A DNA stretch of 64,000 nucleotides from Stutzerimonas kunmingensis (lineage in GTDB: Bacteria > Pseudomonadota > Gammaproteobacteria > Pseudomonadales > Pseudomonadaceae): the NCBI RefSeq assembly GCF_002929225.1, contig NZ_PISM01000014.1:62001-126000 (forward strand), written 5' to 3'. Below are positions 37,210 through 46,054 of this stretch, in pieces (position 1 is the first letter of the stretch; each line of letters opens with the position of its first letter). A program made the translations under genes and the position numbers. Under the pieces are notes generated by a model. That model was given only the letters and a program-made list of their open reading frames with translations, was not told the DNA's origin and did no database searches.

Positions 37210-38685
37210 ATGGCAGGTATCACAGGCATCGGATCCGGTATGGATATTGATGCGATGGTTAAGGCCATTTCATCAGCCGAGCAGGCGCCGAAGGAAAGTC
37301 AGCTGAAGCGGCTGGAAGCCAAGACGACTACCCAGCTGACCTCGCTAGGACAGTTGAAAGGTGCCATCAGCAATTTTCAAACGGCGTTGTCTGCTCTCAA
37401 TAGCCCCTCTTCATTCTTAGCGCGTAAGGCGTCCTCTTCTGAAAGCAATGTGGTAACCGCTACGGCCAGCCAAAGCGCTGTGGCGGGGAGCTATAAGCTG
37501 GAAGTCGAAAAGCTGGCAAGTAGTAGTAAGGTCGCCTTGGCTGCCGTGCCTGCTGATGATGAAACCAAACTGAACGCCGGCACCTTGAGCATCAAGGTGG
37601 GAGGCTCGGCCGCGCTCGATGTCACCGTCGACTCGACCAATAACACGCTGGCGGGCGTTCGTGATGCCATAAACAAGGCAGGCGCAAGCGCGGGCGTCAG
37701 CGCAACCATCATCACCGATGATCAGGGCTCTCGCCTTGTGTTGAGCAGCAGCAAGACGGGGGATGGCAATGACATTTCCGTTGTGGGGACGGATGCCGAC
37801 CCTGCCGAAGGCAACGTTTCGCTCGGGGCATTAACGTATAGCGCCCCCCCTAATTTAGCTGACTACTCTGGAGAAACAGACCCGGAGTATGTCGAGGCCA
37901 AGGCCACGTATGACGCCCAGATTGCTAGCCCGGGCTCGGCCAAGACGCTTGCTGTTGCGCAGAGTGCGAAGTTCACAATCGATGGCCTTTCGGTTACCCG
38001 CGAGAGCAATAGTGTCGATGATGTGGTCAGTGGCGTCAGTTTTGAGCTCAAGTCTGAAGGTACCAGTAGCGTGACGATTACTCGCGACGAGGCCGGAGTG
38101 CAGGGCAACGTCAAAAAGTTCGTGGATGCCTACAACACCTTGATGAACTTTATAAATACCGAGACGAAGGTCACCACGGTTACCGAAACCGATGCGCCGG
38201 TGACCGGGGCTTTGGTGGGTGATAGCTCTGTTCGTTCGCTGATCAACTCCATTCGATCAGAGCTGGTATCGCCTCAGGGGGGGGGCGCGATGCGAGCCTT
38301 GGCTGACATGGGCGTCACTACCAAGAAAGACGGCACTCTCGAAATGGACGCGGCCAAGGTCAGCAAGGCGATTACGTCGAATTTCGAAGAAGTCGCCGCC
38401 TACTTTACTGGGGACAATGGATTAGCGAGCCGCTTAGGTGCTCGGCTGAAGCCCTATACCGATGCTGGCGGAATATTGGAGTCCAGAACGGATGCATTAC
38501 AGGGGACTATCGATAAGGTCGACACGCAGAAAGCGGAATTAACAAAGCGGATTGCGGCGCTGGAAGAGCGCTTATATAAGCAGTTCAATGCGATGGATAC
38601 CCTGGTGGCCCAGCTTACTCGCACAAGCGATAGCCTCACGCAGCTTTTTGACAGCATGCCTGGGTTTGTTACGCAGAAAGATTGA
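37210..38685 (+). CDS. fliD: FliD, flagellar filament cap
   Basis: This 491-residue cap protein has the N-terminal FliD motif GITGIGSGMDIDAMV. A variable centre follows, with a flagellin hook IN-like segment, and a C-terminal coiled region (EERLYKQFNAMDTLVAQ, near residue 455). It forms the distal cap on which flagellin polymerises and is an adhesin in some pseudomonads. ATG 37210 was chosen by family alignment. It is 75 bp after flaG. Confidence 0.95.
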   Translation: MAGITGIGSGMDIDAMVKAISSAEQAPKESQLKRLEAKTTTQLTSLGQLKGAISNFQTALSALNSPSSFLARKASSSESNVVTATASQSAVAGSYKLEVEKLASSSKVALAAVPADDETKLNAGTLSIKVGGSAALDVTVDSTNNTLAGVRDAINKAGASAGVSATIITDDQGSRLVLSSSKTGDGNDISVVGTDADPAEGNVSLGALTYSAPPNLADYSGETDPEYVEAKATYDAQIASPGSAKTLAVAQSAKFTIDGLSVTRESNSVDDVVSGVSFELKSEGTSSVTITRDEAGVQGNVKKFVDAYNTLMNFINTETKVTTVTETDAPVTGALVGDSSVRSLINSIRSELVSPQGGGAMRALADMGVTTKKDGTLEMDAAKVSKAITSNFEEVAAYFTGDNGLASRLGARLKPYTDAGGILESRTDALQGTIDKVDTQKAELTKRIAALEERLYKQFNAMDTLVAQLTRTSDSLTQLFDSMPGFVTQKD

Positions 38686-38730
38686 CCGGATGACTGCCAA
38701 GGCTTTGCTTTAAGTGTTGGAAAAAGCTGC

Positions 38731-38757
38731 TAAAGCTCTTTGATTGTTTGTCGATAA
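38731..38757 (+). promoter_or_regulatory. FliA-type promoter of fliS
   Basis: TAAA (38731-38734), a 15-base spacer and GTCGATAA (38750-38757), which is 7 of 8 matches to GCCGATAA. It predicts a start near 38767, about 25 bases before fliS. Confidence 0.7.
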
Positions 38758-38791
38758 CTTGAACAGTATCGCTAAACGCTTGGAGCCCACC

Positions 38792-39178
38792 ATGAACGCA
38801 ATGTCCGCAATGAAGCAGTATCAACGTGTTGGGGTGCAGACTCAGGTTGCTGAGGCTAGTCCCCATCGCTTGATACAGATGCTCATGCAGGGCGGCCTAG
38901 ACCGCATATATCAGGCCAGGGGTGCCATCCAATTTGGCCGGCTGGCCGAAAAGGGCGAGCTTATCGGCAAGAGTATCTCCATCGTTGGTGGCTTGCGCGA
39001 GGCCCTTGATCATGAAGTGGGCGGCGAGATTTCAGCGAATCTTGACCGGCTCTATGAATACATGATCAGGCGGCTGACGGAAGCTAACCGCAACAATGAT
39101 GCCGATGCGCTTACAGAGGTCGCGGCTTTGCTTCAGGAAGTCAAGGCCGGCTGGGATGGCATCGCACAATACGCGTAA
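38792..39178 (+). CDS. fliS: FliS, flagellin export chaperone
   Basis: This 128-residue protein has the FliS signature MKQYQRVGVQTQVAEASPHRLI(Q)ML and an all-helical remainder. It binds the flagellin C-terminus and blocks premature polymerisation. ATG 38792 has GGAG about 8 bases upstream. The longer frame from 38744 would include the promoter -10. Confidence 0.93.
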   Translation: MNAMSAMKQYQRVGVQTQVAEASPHRLIQMLMQGGLDRIYQARGAIQFGRLAEKGELIGKSISIVGGLREALDHEVGGEISANLDRLYEYMIRRLTEANRNNDADALTEVAALLQEVKAGWDGIAQYA

Positions 39179-39220
39179 GATCTAATTAAGCCCTCGCGTC
39201 ACCCAGGCCAAGGTATTTTT

Positions 39221-39514
39221 ATGACGCTTATCGGCTCCCTCAAGGTGCTTCAGGTCGAGCTCCATGACGCGCTGTCACGCCGTGATTGGGGTGCAGTCAG
39301 CGAGCTTGATCCTCGCTGTCGTGCGCTTGTAGCAGAGATTGTTGCGATGGATTCTTGGGGTGATTCAGCGCTCCGCGATGAGGTTGGCGCCTTGTCTAGT
39401 TTGTATGCGGATCTACAACAGGCAGCGAGAGCGGAGCGTGAGCGAGTCGCTGCTGAGTTGGCTCAGCTCAATCAGTCGAGGCGGGCGGATCAAGCGTACA
39501 AGACACTCGGCTGA
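39221..39514 (+). CDS. fliT: FliT-like flagellar chaperone
   Basis: This 97-residue helical protein is rich in Leu, Glu and Arg. It lies 42 bp after fliS, the conserved place of FliT. FliT-family proteins chaperone the cap protein FliD and can restrain the master regulator. Sequence conservation is low, so position carries most of the weight. Confidence 0.8.
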   Translation: MTLIGSLKVLQVELHDALSRRDWGAVSELDPRCRALVAEIVAMDSWGDSALRDEVGALSSLYADLQQAARAERERVAAELAQLNQSRRADQAYKTLG

Positions 39515-39526
39515 AAGCAGCTCAGT

Positions 39527-39554
39527 GGTGGAACGTCTCTGGAGACTTTCCACC
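39527..39554. terminator. bidirectional hairpin between fliT and ppnP
   Basis: GGTGGAACGTCTC (39527-39539) and GAGACTTTCCACC (39542-39554) pair at 12 of 13 positions. It sits between two convergent genes. T-runs are weak on both sides. Confidence 0.6.
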
Positions 39555-39569
39555 TTGCGCTTGTAATGC

Positions 39570-39851
39570 TTAGCGGTACTCGCACAGATAGGCGGTGTCT
39601 ACCTTTACCTTCAGCTGAAACTTGCTGTTCGCCGGTACGGTGAACTGGCTGCCGCTGGCGAAGGTTTCCCAGGCATCGCTACCCGGCAATTTCACGTCCA
39701 GGCTGCCGGCAACTACGTGCATGACTTCCAGTTGGGCGGTGCCGAACTCGTATTCACCTGGCGCCATGACGCCGATCGTGGCCGGGCCTTCAGTCATGTC
39801 GAAGGCGATGGATTTGACGGTGCCATCGAAGTACTCATTGACCTTGAACAT
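39570..39851 (-). CDS. ppnP: PpnP, pyrimidine/purine nucleoside phosphorylase (YaiE family)
   Basis: This 93-residue single-domain cupin belongs to the YaiE/PpnP family ([17 protein letters not shown] start, [12 protein letters not shown], ending YLCEYR). PpnP phosphorolyses several nucleosides. ATG 39851 has AAGGAA upstream. The longer frame to 39980 adds an unrelated 43 residues. Confidence 0.92.
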   Translation of the reverse strand: MFKVNEYFDGTVKSIAFDMTEGPATIGVMAPGEYEFGTAQLEVMHVVAGSLDVKLPGSDAWETFASGSQFTVPANSKFQLKVKVDTAYLCEYR

Positions 39852-39928
39852 TTGGATTCCTTTGCAGGGTCGGGAAAAGGGTCGCCAGTATGCCCAAGCG
39901 CCAGGCCTGGCGTCACCTGGCAGAAGTG

Positions 39929-40270
39929 CTAGCTGCGAAAAATGAAGTAGACCGCTCCGACCATGCAAAGCCCTGCCCATAGATAGTCCAGCTTCAATGG
40001 CTGCTGCATGTACAACACGCTGAAGGGCACGAACACCATCAGCGTGATCACCTCCTGCATGATCTTTAGCTGGCCGATCGACAGCTCGGTATAGCCGATG
40101 CGGTTAGCCGGCACCATCAGCATGTATTCGAAGAAGGCGATGCCCCAGCTGATCAGTGCGGCGATCAGCCAGGGTTTGCCGTTCAGGCTCTTCAGGTGGC
40201 CGTACCAGGCGAAGGTCATGAAGAGGTTGGAGCAGCAGAGTAGGACGGCGGTTTGCAACCAGACAGGCAT
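39929..40270 (-). CDS. DMT (DUF486) family membrane protein
   Basis: This 113-residue protein has four predicted helices, with the DUF486 motifs [13 protein letters not shown] and [18 protein letters not shown]. It belongs to the small drug/metabolite transporter superfamily. The substrate is unknown. ATG 40270 (MPVWLQT) is preferred because the helix begins there. It is divergent from the next small gene. Confidence 0.85.
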   Translation of the reverse strand: MPVWLQTAVLLCCSNLFMTFAWYGHLKSLNGKPWLIAALISWGIAFFEYMLMVPANRIGYTELSIGQLKIMQEVITLMVFVPFSVLYMQQPLKLDYLWAGLCMVGAVYFIFRS

Positions 40271-40398
40271 GATGGCTGTGGGCTCGAAATAGCGACGCAC
40301 TAGCGTATTTGCACCTGCGGTCGCCTGCAATGGCGCATCTGGTGTCTTTGCTTTGGCCGGATTATTATCGCGCCCGTTTTTTCACTGAGTGGCAGTTT

Positions 40399-40650
40399 AT
40401 GGATTGTCGCCCTGGTTGCGGTGCATGCTGTATCGCGCCCTCCATTAGCTCCTCGATGCCTGGCATGCCTCATGGCAAGCGCGCTGGGGAGCGCTGTATT
40501 CAATTAAGCGCTGACTTTCTCTGTTTGCTGTTCGGCGATCCGCGGCGGCCGGTTGTCTGCTCGGCTTTTTCGGCGGACCCTGTTTGCTGTGGTGAAACTA
40601 GGGAGGATGCGATTCGATTGTTGGGTTGGCTGGAGCAAGCGACTGCGTAG
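40399..40650 (+). CDS. small YkgJ-type cysteine cluster protein
   Basis: This 83-residue protein has eight cysteines, arranged as MDCRPGCGACC, then single Cys near 33, 42 and 54 and a pair near 63-64 (PVCCGETREDA). This fits the YkgJ zinc/iron-chelating family, here in a short version. The function is unknown. ATG 40399 starts at the motif. The Shine-Dalgarno is weak. Confidence 0.8.
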   Translation: MDCRPGCGACCIAPSISSSMPGMPHGKRAGERCIQLSADFLCLLFGDPRRPVVCSAFSADPVCCGETREDAIRLLGWLEQATA

Positions 40651-40854
40651 GCAAGTCTGCGCTTGTTTAGTCCAAGATTGCGTATTCAACTGCTCGTCGG
40701 GCTATGAGTTGCTGGCTGCGCCGGTATGTCTGCTGAGAGCTGATCAATGACGTCAGGCCGGAAGATTGCTGATTGCGCTCGATGGCCATCGCTCACCTGT
40801 GTCGACCTTTGGTGAATCGAATGGAAGGGATAAATATTCAGTCGGCCCAGGGGG

Positions 40855-40884
40855 AATAAAAAAGGCTGCCCAAGGGCAGCCTTA
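40855..40884 (-). terminator. rho-independent terminator of gltA
   Basis: Read on the - strand, AAGGCTGCCC pairs with GGGCAGCCTT (arms 40874-40883 and 40862-40871) and runs straight into TTTTTTAT. It lies about 19 bp past the gltA stop. Confidence 0.9.
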
Positions 40885-40902
40885 TTTTGCGCTGGTTGTC
40901 GC

Positions 40903-42174
40903 TTAACGCGGCAGGTCGCGCTTGGTGTGGCCGGTATACAGCTGACGCGGGCGGCCGATCTTCTGGCCGGAGGCGATCATTTCCTTCCAGTGGGAAATCC
41001 AGCCAACAGTACGCGCCAAGGCAAAGATGACGGTGAACATGCTGGTCGGAATGCCGATAGCCTTGAGAATGATGCCCGAGTAGAAGTCCACGTTCGGATA
41101 AAGGTTGCGCTCGGCGAAGTAAGGATCGTTGAGAGCAATCTCTTCCAGCTTCATCGCCAGATCCAGCTGCGGATCGTTGATACCCAGCTCGCCCAGCACC
41201 TCGTCGCAGGTCTGCTTCATGACCTTTGCGCGCGGGTCGAAGTTCTTGTAGACGCGATGCCCGAAGCCCATCAGCTTGAACGGATCGTTCTTGTCCTTGG
41301 CCTTCGCCAGGAATTTCTCGACGTTCGATACGTCGCCGATCTCGTCCAGCATGGTGAGTACGGCTTCGTTCGCGCCGCCGTGTGCCGGTCCCCACAGAGC
41401 GGCGATGCCGGCCGCGATACAGGCGAACGGGTTGGCACCGGTGGAGCCGGCGAGGCGTACGGTGGAAGTCGAGGCGTTCTGCTCATGGTCGGCGTGCAGG
41501 ATGAAGATGCGATCCATTGCCTTGGCCAGCACCGGGCTGATCGGTTTGATCTCGCACGGGGTGTTGAACATCATGTGCAGGAAGTTTTCCGAGTAGCTCA
41601 GATCGTTGCGCGGATACATCAGCGGCTGACCGATCGAGTACTTGTAGACCATTGCAGCAATGGTCGGCATCTTCGCGACCAGGCGCACCGCGGAAATCTC
41701 GCGATGGTGCGGGTCGTTGATGTCTAGGGAGTCGTGGTAGAAGGCCGAGAGTGCGCCGACTACGCCGCACATGATGGCCATGGGGTGAGCGTCACGACGG
41801 AAGCCATTAAGGAAGGACTTCAGCTGCTCGTGAACCATGGTGTGGTTCTTCACGGTGCTGACGAACTGTGCCTTCTGCTCGGCGGTAGGCAGCTCGCCAT
41901 TCAGCAGCAGGTAGCAGGTTTCCAGGTAGTCGGATTTCTCTGCCAGCTGTTCGATCGGGTAGCCGCGGTGCAGCAGGATGCCCTTGTCGCCGTCGATGTA
42001 GGTGATCTTGGACTCGCAAGAGGCGGTCGACATGAAGCCGGGATCGAAGGTGAAGTGACCCGTGGAGGTCAGGCTTCGTACGTCTATTACATCAGGCCCT
42101 ACGGTACCGGTTAAAACGGGCAGTTCGACGGGGGCAGCGCCCTCGATGATCAACTGCGCTTTCTTGTCAGCCAT
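40903..42174 (-). CDS. gltA: Citrate synthase
   Basis: This 423-residue type II (hexameric, NADH-sensitive class) citrate synthase condenses acetyl-CoA and oxaloacetate. Catalytic motifs are [26 protein letters not shown] and [19 protein letters not shown] ribosome-binding site precedes the ATG. It is divergent from sdhC, with its own sigma-70 promoter and terminator. Confidence 0.97.
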   Translation of the reverse strand: MADKKAQLIIEGAAPVELPVLTGTVGPDVIDVRSLTSTGHFTFDPGFMSTASCESKITYIDGDKGILLHRGYPIEQLAEKSDYLETCYLLLNGELPTAEQKAQFVSTVKNHTMVHEQLKSFLNGFRRDAHPMAIMCGVVGALSAFYHDSLDINDPHHREISAVRLVAKMPTIAAMVYKYSIGQPLMYPRNDLSYSENFLHMMFNTPCEIKPISPVLAKAMDRIFILHADHEQNASTSTVRLAGSTGANPFACIAAGIAALWGPAHGGANEAVLTMLDEIGDVSNVEKFLAKAKDKNDPFKLMGFGHRVYKNFDPRAKVMKQTCDEVLGELGINDPQLDLAMKLEEIALNDPYFAERNLYPNVDFYSGIILKAIGIPTSMFTVIFALARTVGWISHWKEMIASGQKIGRPRQLYTGHTKRDLPR

Positions 42175-42229
42175 GTATGGCCTCCTGTTTTGTGCTTGGA
42201 ATCATCATGGCCCCCCACGCAGGGCCCGC

Positions 42230-42245
42230 ATCACTATAGAGTGAT
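42230..42245. promoter_or_regulatory. dyad overlapping the gltA -10 box
   Basis: ATCACT (42230-42235), ATAG, then AGTGAT (42240-42245) form a perfect 6-bp inverted repeat. It covers the -10 box, as expected for a repressor operator. No known regulator is assigned. Confidence 0.4.
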
Positions 42246-42260
42246 AAATCGCAAAGTCAA
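42233..42260 (-). promoter_or_regulatory. sigma-70 promoter of gltA
   Basis: On the - strand, TTGACT (42260-42255), a 16-base spacer and TATAGT (42238-42233). Predicted start is near 42226, giving a leader of about 50 bases. Confidence 0.75.
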
Positions 42261-42374
42261 TTTGCGTGAACCCATGCCGTAGAGGGCTCTGCAGGGGGAT
42301 GCGTACAGCTTGGGTGCACTGTTTACGGCATTTATATAGGGGCTGCTATCAGCCTTTAGTGGCACTTCACCACA

Positions 42375-42403
42375 TTGTCATTAGTGACCTAACTGTTTAT
42401 ACT
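42375..42403 (+). promoter_or_regulatory. sigma-70 promoter of the sdh-suc operon
   Basis: TTGTCA (42375-42380), a 17-base spacer and TATACT (42398-42403). Predicted start is near 42410, about 125 bases before sdhC. Confidence 0.75.
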
Positions 42404-42534
42404 CGGACACCGACCGGCAGGGGCCTTACAGGCAGTATTCTGTAGGTTGTCACTCGTGGGTAGCGGGTACTGCTGCGTACTCTTCCCAACAACTTTGCCC
42501 TGCGCTCTGGGGCTCTCAAGTGTGAAAAAAAGCC

Positions 42535-42909
42535 GTGAAAAGCCAACGACCTGTAAACCTAGATCTTAGGACAATAAAACTCCCCATCACTGCTTACACG
42601 TCGATTCTCCACCGTGTATCCGGTGTCATCCTGTTCGTCGGTGTCGCCTTGCTGCTGCTTGCGCTCGATACCTCGCTGTCTTCGCCAGAAGGCTTCGAGG
42701 ATGTTCGTGCGTATCTGAGCAGTCCCCTGGCCAAGCTGGTGAGCTGGGCGTTGCTGTCCGCACTGCTGTATCACCTGGTGGCGGGTGTGCGTCACCTGAT
42801 CATGGACACTGGGCATTGCGAGACGCTGGAAGGCGGCAAGCTGGGCTCGAAAATCGTAATCGCCGTGTCGGCGGTGCTGATCGTTCTGGCGGGGGTGTGG
42901 ATATGGTAA
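42535..42909 (+). CDS. sdhC: Succinate dehydrogenase cytochrome b556 subunit
   Basis: This 124-residue membrane anchor has three helices. The SdhC motif SILHRVSGVILFVG (quinone-site Ser/Arg) and HLVAGVRHLIMD (heme b His) are present. GTG 42535 is the best start, because the in-frame GTG just upstream is followed at once by a stop. It overlaps sdhD by 7 bp and anchors complex II in the inner membrane. Confidence 0.95.
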   Translation: MKSQRPVNLDLRTIKLPITAYTSILHRVSGVILFVGVALLLLALDTSLSSPEGFEDVRAYLSSPLAKLVSWALLSALLYHLVAGVRHLIMDTGHCETLEGGKLGSKIVIAVSAVLIVLAGVWIW

Positions 42910-43271
42910 CCAATGTCACCAACTTTTCGCGCTCGGGTCTGTACGACTGGATGGCACAGCGCGTTTCTGCAGTGGTTCTTGCGGCTTATTTTCTGTTCCT
43001 GCTTGGGTACCTGATTGCGAACCCGGATTTGGAGTATGCACAGTGGCATGAGCTGTTTTCGGCCAACTGGATGCGGATATTCAGCCTGTTGGCGCTGGTT
43101 GCCCTGAGTGTGCACGCGTGGGTTGGTATGTGGACGATTTCCACTGACTACCTGACCAACATGGCGATCGGCAAGTGGGCTACCGGCGTTCGTTTCCTGT
43201 TCCAGGCGGTGTGTGGCATTGCCATGTTCACCTTCTTCGTCTGGGGCGTGCAGATTCTTTGGGGTATCTGA
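42903..43271 (+). CDS. sdhD: Succinate dehydrogenase membrane anchor subunit
   Basis: This 122-residue protein has three helices, with LYDWMAQRVSAVVL at the start and the heme-ligand helix VHAWVGMWTISTDY. With SdhC it binds heme b and ubiquinone. ATG 42903 lies inside the end of sdhC, so the two are translationally coupled. sdhA follows after 3 bp. Confidence 0.95.
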   Translation: MVTNVTNFSRSGLYDWMAQRVSAVVLAAYFLFLLGYLIANPDLEYAQWHELFSANWMRIFSLLALVALSVHAWVGMWTISTDYLTNMAIGKWATGVRFLFQAVCGIAMFTFFVWGVQILWGI

Positions 43272-43274
43272 TTC

Positions 43275-45047
43275 ATGGCTAACATTCGTACGCTTTCTTT
43301 TGACGCCATCATCGTTGGTGGCGGTGGCGCCGGTATGCGCGCGGCGCTGCAGTTGTCCCAGTCCGGTCACAAGACCGCTGTGGTCACCAAGGTTTTTCCG
43401 ACTCGTTCGCACACCGTTTCCGCTCAGGGTGGCATCACCTGCGCCATCGCTTCGGCCGATCCGAATGATGACTGGCGCTGGCATATGTACGATACCGTCA
43501 AGGGTTCCGACTATATCGGTGACCAGGACGCTATCGAGTACATGTGTTCCGTCGGCCCGGAAGCTGTGTTCGAGCTCGAGCACATGGGCCTGCCTTTTTC
43601 CCGTACCGAGCAGGGTCGTATCTATCAGCGTCCGTTCGGTGGTCAGTCCAAGGATTTCGGCAAGGGCGGGCAGGCTGCTCGTACCTGCGCTGCCGCCGAC
43701 CGTACTGGTCATGCACTGCTGCACACCCTCTATCAGGGCAACCTGAAGAACGACACCGTATTCCTCAATGAGTGGTATGCAGTCGATCTGGTTAAGAACC
43801 AGGATGGTGCGGTCGTTGGTGTTATCGCCATCTGCATCGAAACCGGTGAAACCGTTTACATTCGTTCGAAGGCCACTGTTCTTGCGACTGGTGGTGCTGG
43901 TCGCATCTATGCATCGACCACCAATGCTCTGATCAATACCGGCGACGGCGTGGGCATGGCGCTGCGCGCAGGCGTGCCGGTTCAAGACATCGAGATGTGG
44001 CAGTTCCACCCGACCGGTATCGCCGGCGCGGGTGTGCTGGTAACCGAAGGTTGCCGTGGTGAAGGTGGCTACCTGATCAACAAGCACGGCGAGCGTTTCA
44101 TGGAGCGCTATGCTCCTAATGCGAAAGACTTGGCTGGTCGTGACGTCGTTGCGCGCTCGATGGTCAAGGAAATCCTGGCTGGCAATGGCTGTGGCCCGGA
44201 TGGCGACCACGTGATGCTGAAGCTGGATCACCTCGGTGAAGAAGTGCTGCACAGCCGCCTGCCGGGCATCTGTGAACTGTCGAAGACCTTTGCGCATGTC
44301 GATCCGGTGACCGCTCCGGTACCGGTCGTGCCGACCTGTCACTACATGATGGGTGGTATCGCCACTAATATTCATGGTCAGGCCATCACTCAAGACGCCA
44401 ATGGTAACGACACCATCATCGACGGCCTGTTCGCGGTAGGCGAAGTGGCTTGTGTATCGGTGCATGGCGCCAACCGCCTGGGCGGCAACTCGCTGCTGGA
44501 TCTGGTTGTGTTCGGTCGCGCCGCAGGTCTGCACCTGGAGAAAGCGCTGAAGGAAGGTATCGAACATCGCGGTGCCAGCGAAACCGATCTGGACGTCGCC
44601 CTGAGCCGTCTTGCCGGTCTCAACGAGCGCACCACTGGTGAAGACGTCGCCCCGCTGCGCAAAGAACTGCAGAACTGCATGCAGAACTACTTCGGTGTAT
44701 TCCGTACCGGCGAGTACATGCAGAAGGGTATCGCTCAGCTGGTGGACCTGCGTCAGCGTATCGCCAATGTCAAGATCTCGGACAAGAGCCAGGCGTTCAA
44801 CACCGCGCGCATCGAAGCGCTCGAGCTGCAGAACCTGCTGGAAGTTGCCGAGGCTACTGCTATTGCCGCGGAGAACCGCAAGGAATCCCGTGGCGCGCAT
44901 GCTCGCGAAGATTTCGAAGAGCGTGATGACGAGAATTGGCTGTGCCACACCCTGTACTTCCCGGGTGACAAGCGCGTTGCCAAGCGTGCCGTGAACTTCG
45001 CTCCGAAGACCGTTCCGGCATTCGAGCCCAAGGTTCGGACTTATTGA
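43275..45047 (+). CDS. sdhA: Succinate dehydrogenase flavoprotein subunit
   Basis: This 590-residue protein has the FAD-binding [12 protein letters not shown]. The covalent-FAD His is in [11 protein letters not shown] near residue 45, and active-site motifs QFHPTGI and a later [13 protein letters not shown] are present. It oxidises succinate to fumarate. Length is normal. It lies 10 bp before sdhB. Confidence 0.97.
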   Translation: MANIRTLSFDAIIVGGGGAGMRAALQLSQSGHKTAVVTKVFPTRSHTVSAQGGITCAIASADPNDDWRWHMYDTVKGSDYIGDQDAIEYMCSVGPEAVFELEHMGLPFSRTEQGRIYQRPFGGQSKDFGKGGQAARTCAAADRTGHALLHTLYQGNLKNDTVFLNEWYAVDLVKNQDGAVVGVIAICIETGETVYIRSKATVLATGGAGRIYASTTNALINTGDGVGMALRAGVPVQDIEMWQFHPTGIAGAGVLVTEGCRGEGGYLINKHGERFMERYAPNAKDLAGRDVVARSMVKEILAGNGCGPDGDHVMLKLDHLGEEVLHSRLPGICELSKTFAHVDPVTAPVPVVPTCHYMMGGIATNIHGQAITQDANGNDTIIDGLFAVGEVACVSVHGANRLGGNSLLDLVVFGRAAGLHLEKALKEGIEHRGASETDLDVALSRLAGLNERTTGEDVAPLRKELQNCMQNYFGVFRTGEYMQKGIAQLVDLRQRIANVKISDKSQAFNTARIEALELQNLLEVAEATAIAAENRKESRGAHAREDFEERDDENWLCHTLYFPGDKRVAKRAVNFAPKTVPAFEPKVRTY

Positions 45048-45057
45048 GGTCGACGAT

Positions 45058-45762
45058 ATGTTGCAAGTGAGTGTTTATCGCTACAACCCCGATCAGGACG
45101 AAAAGCCGTTCATGCAGGATTTTCAGGTCAATACCGATGGTAAAGATCTGATGGTTCTGGACGTCTTGGCTCTGATCAAGGAACAGGATCAGGGTTTCTC
45201 CTATCGTCGCTCCTGCCGCGAAGGCGTGTGTGGCTCCGATGGGATGAACATCAACGGTAAGAACGGTCTGGCTTGCATCACGCCGCTGTCCGCCGTGGTC
45301 AAGAACAACAAGCTGGTCGTACGTCCGCTGCCCGGTCTGCCAGTTATTCGTGACTTGGCCGTCGATATGAGCATCTTCTACAAGCAGTACGAGAAAGTGC
45401 GTCCGTATCTGATGAACGATACGCCGCCACCGGCTATCGAACGTCTGCAAAGTCCGGAAGATCGCGAGAAGCTGGACGGTCTGTACGAGTGCATCCTGTG
45501 CGCTTGCTGCTCGACCAGCTGCCCGTCCTTCTGGTGGAACCCGGACAAGTTCCTCGGTCCGGCCGCGTCGCTGCAGGCTTATCGTTTCCTGGCCGACAGC
45601 CGCGACACCGAAACCGAGAACCGTCTGGCAGGTTTGGACGATCCGTTCAGCGTGTTCCGCTGCCGCGGTATCATGAACTGCGTTGACGTTTGTCCGAAGG
45701 GATTGAACCCTACCAAGGCAATCGGTCACATACGCAACATGCTGCTGCAGAGCGGCACCTGA
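45058..45762 (+). CDS. sdhB: Succinate dehydrogenase iron-sulfur subunit
   Basis: This 234-residue subunit has the 2Fe-2S motif SCREGVCGSDGMNING, the 4Fe-4S motif CILCACCSTSCPS and the 3Fe-4S motif CRGIMNCVDVCPKGLNP. It passes electrons from FAD to ubiquinone. It is followed by a 292-bp gap with two hairpins before sucA. Confidence 0.97.
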   Translation: MLQVSVYRYNPDQDEKPFMQDFQVNTDGKDLMVLDVLALIKEQDQGFSYRRSCREGVCGSDGMNINGKNGLACITPLSAVVKNNKLVVRPLPGLPVIRDLAVDMSIFYKQYEKVRPYLMNDTPPPAIERLQSPEDREKLDGLYECILCACCSTSCPSFWWNPDKFLGPAASLQAYRFLADSRDTETENRLAGLDDPFSVFRCRGIMNCVDVCPKGLNPTKAIGHIRNMLLQSGT

Positions 45763-45832
45763 TGACACCCCGGTCGCGAAAGGTTATGCGCTAGCCTGGA
45801 AAGGCCGGATTGCGTTACCCGTTACACCTGCA

Positions 45833-45855
45833 GCGCCGAAGTTGAAGCTCGGCGC
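45833..45855 (+). promoter_or_regulatory. hairpin 1 between sdhB and sucA
   Basis: GCGCCGA (45833-45839) and TCGGCGC (45849-45855) form a 7-bp stem with a 9-base loop. It is followed by CGTAGTTTTAG, a weak terminator or attenuator pattern. Confidence 0.55.
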
Positions 45856-45868
45856 CGTAGTTTTAGTA

Positions 45869-45897
45869 GGAATCCCAGCTCACAAAGCCGGGATTCC
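45869..45897 (+). promoter_or_regulatory. hairpin 2 between sdhB and sucA
   Basis: GGAATCCC (45869-45876) and GGGATTCC (45890-45897) form a perfect 8-bp stem with a 13-base loop. No T-run follows. It may be an RNA processing or stabilising site between the sdh and suc modules. Confidence 0.55.
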
Positions 45898-46054
45898 ACT
45901 CTGAAAATTTGATGACCAGCAGGAGCACCCGGCTTGTGCCCGGGAACTATCTGCGCGGTCCGTAGTGGCTTTACCTGAGTCGCTGCTTCAGAACTTGGGA
46001 AGTCATGCTGCGGTTTCCACGCTGGTGGTGTCTCCTTATCGAAGGTGACCAGAC

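Larger units (their letters stand above)
42175..42534. other. gltA-sdhC divergent control region
   Basis: This 360-bp region carries a sigma-70 promoter in each direction (42233-42260 for gltA, 42375-42403 for sdhC) and a dyad over the gltA -10 box. About 70-75 bp of unassigned sequence follows each predicted start. No gene is seen. Confidence 0.7.

Noticed and set aside
40651-40854. possible small gene after the YkgJ-type gene
   Set aside because: Short frames exist but lack a ribosome-binding site and any conserved feature. The region mainly precedes the gltA terminator.
42792-44948. 718-codon open frame antisense to sdhD/sdhA
   Set aside because: Shadow of sdhA. It has no domain, and its Thr/His/Gln bias is explained by the opposite codons.
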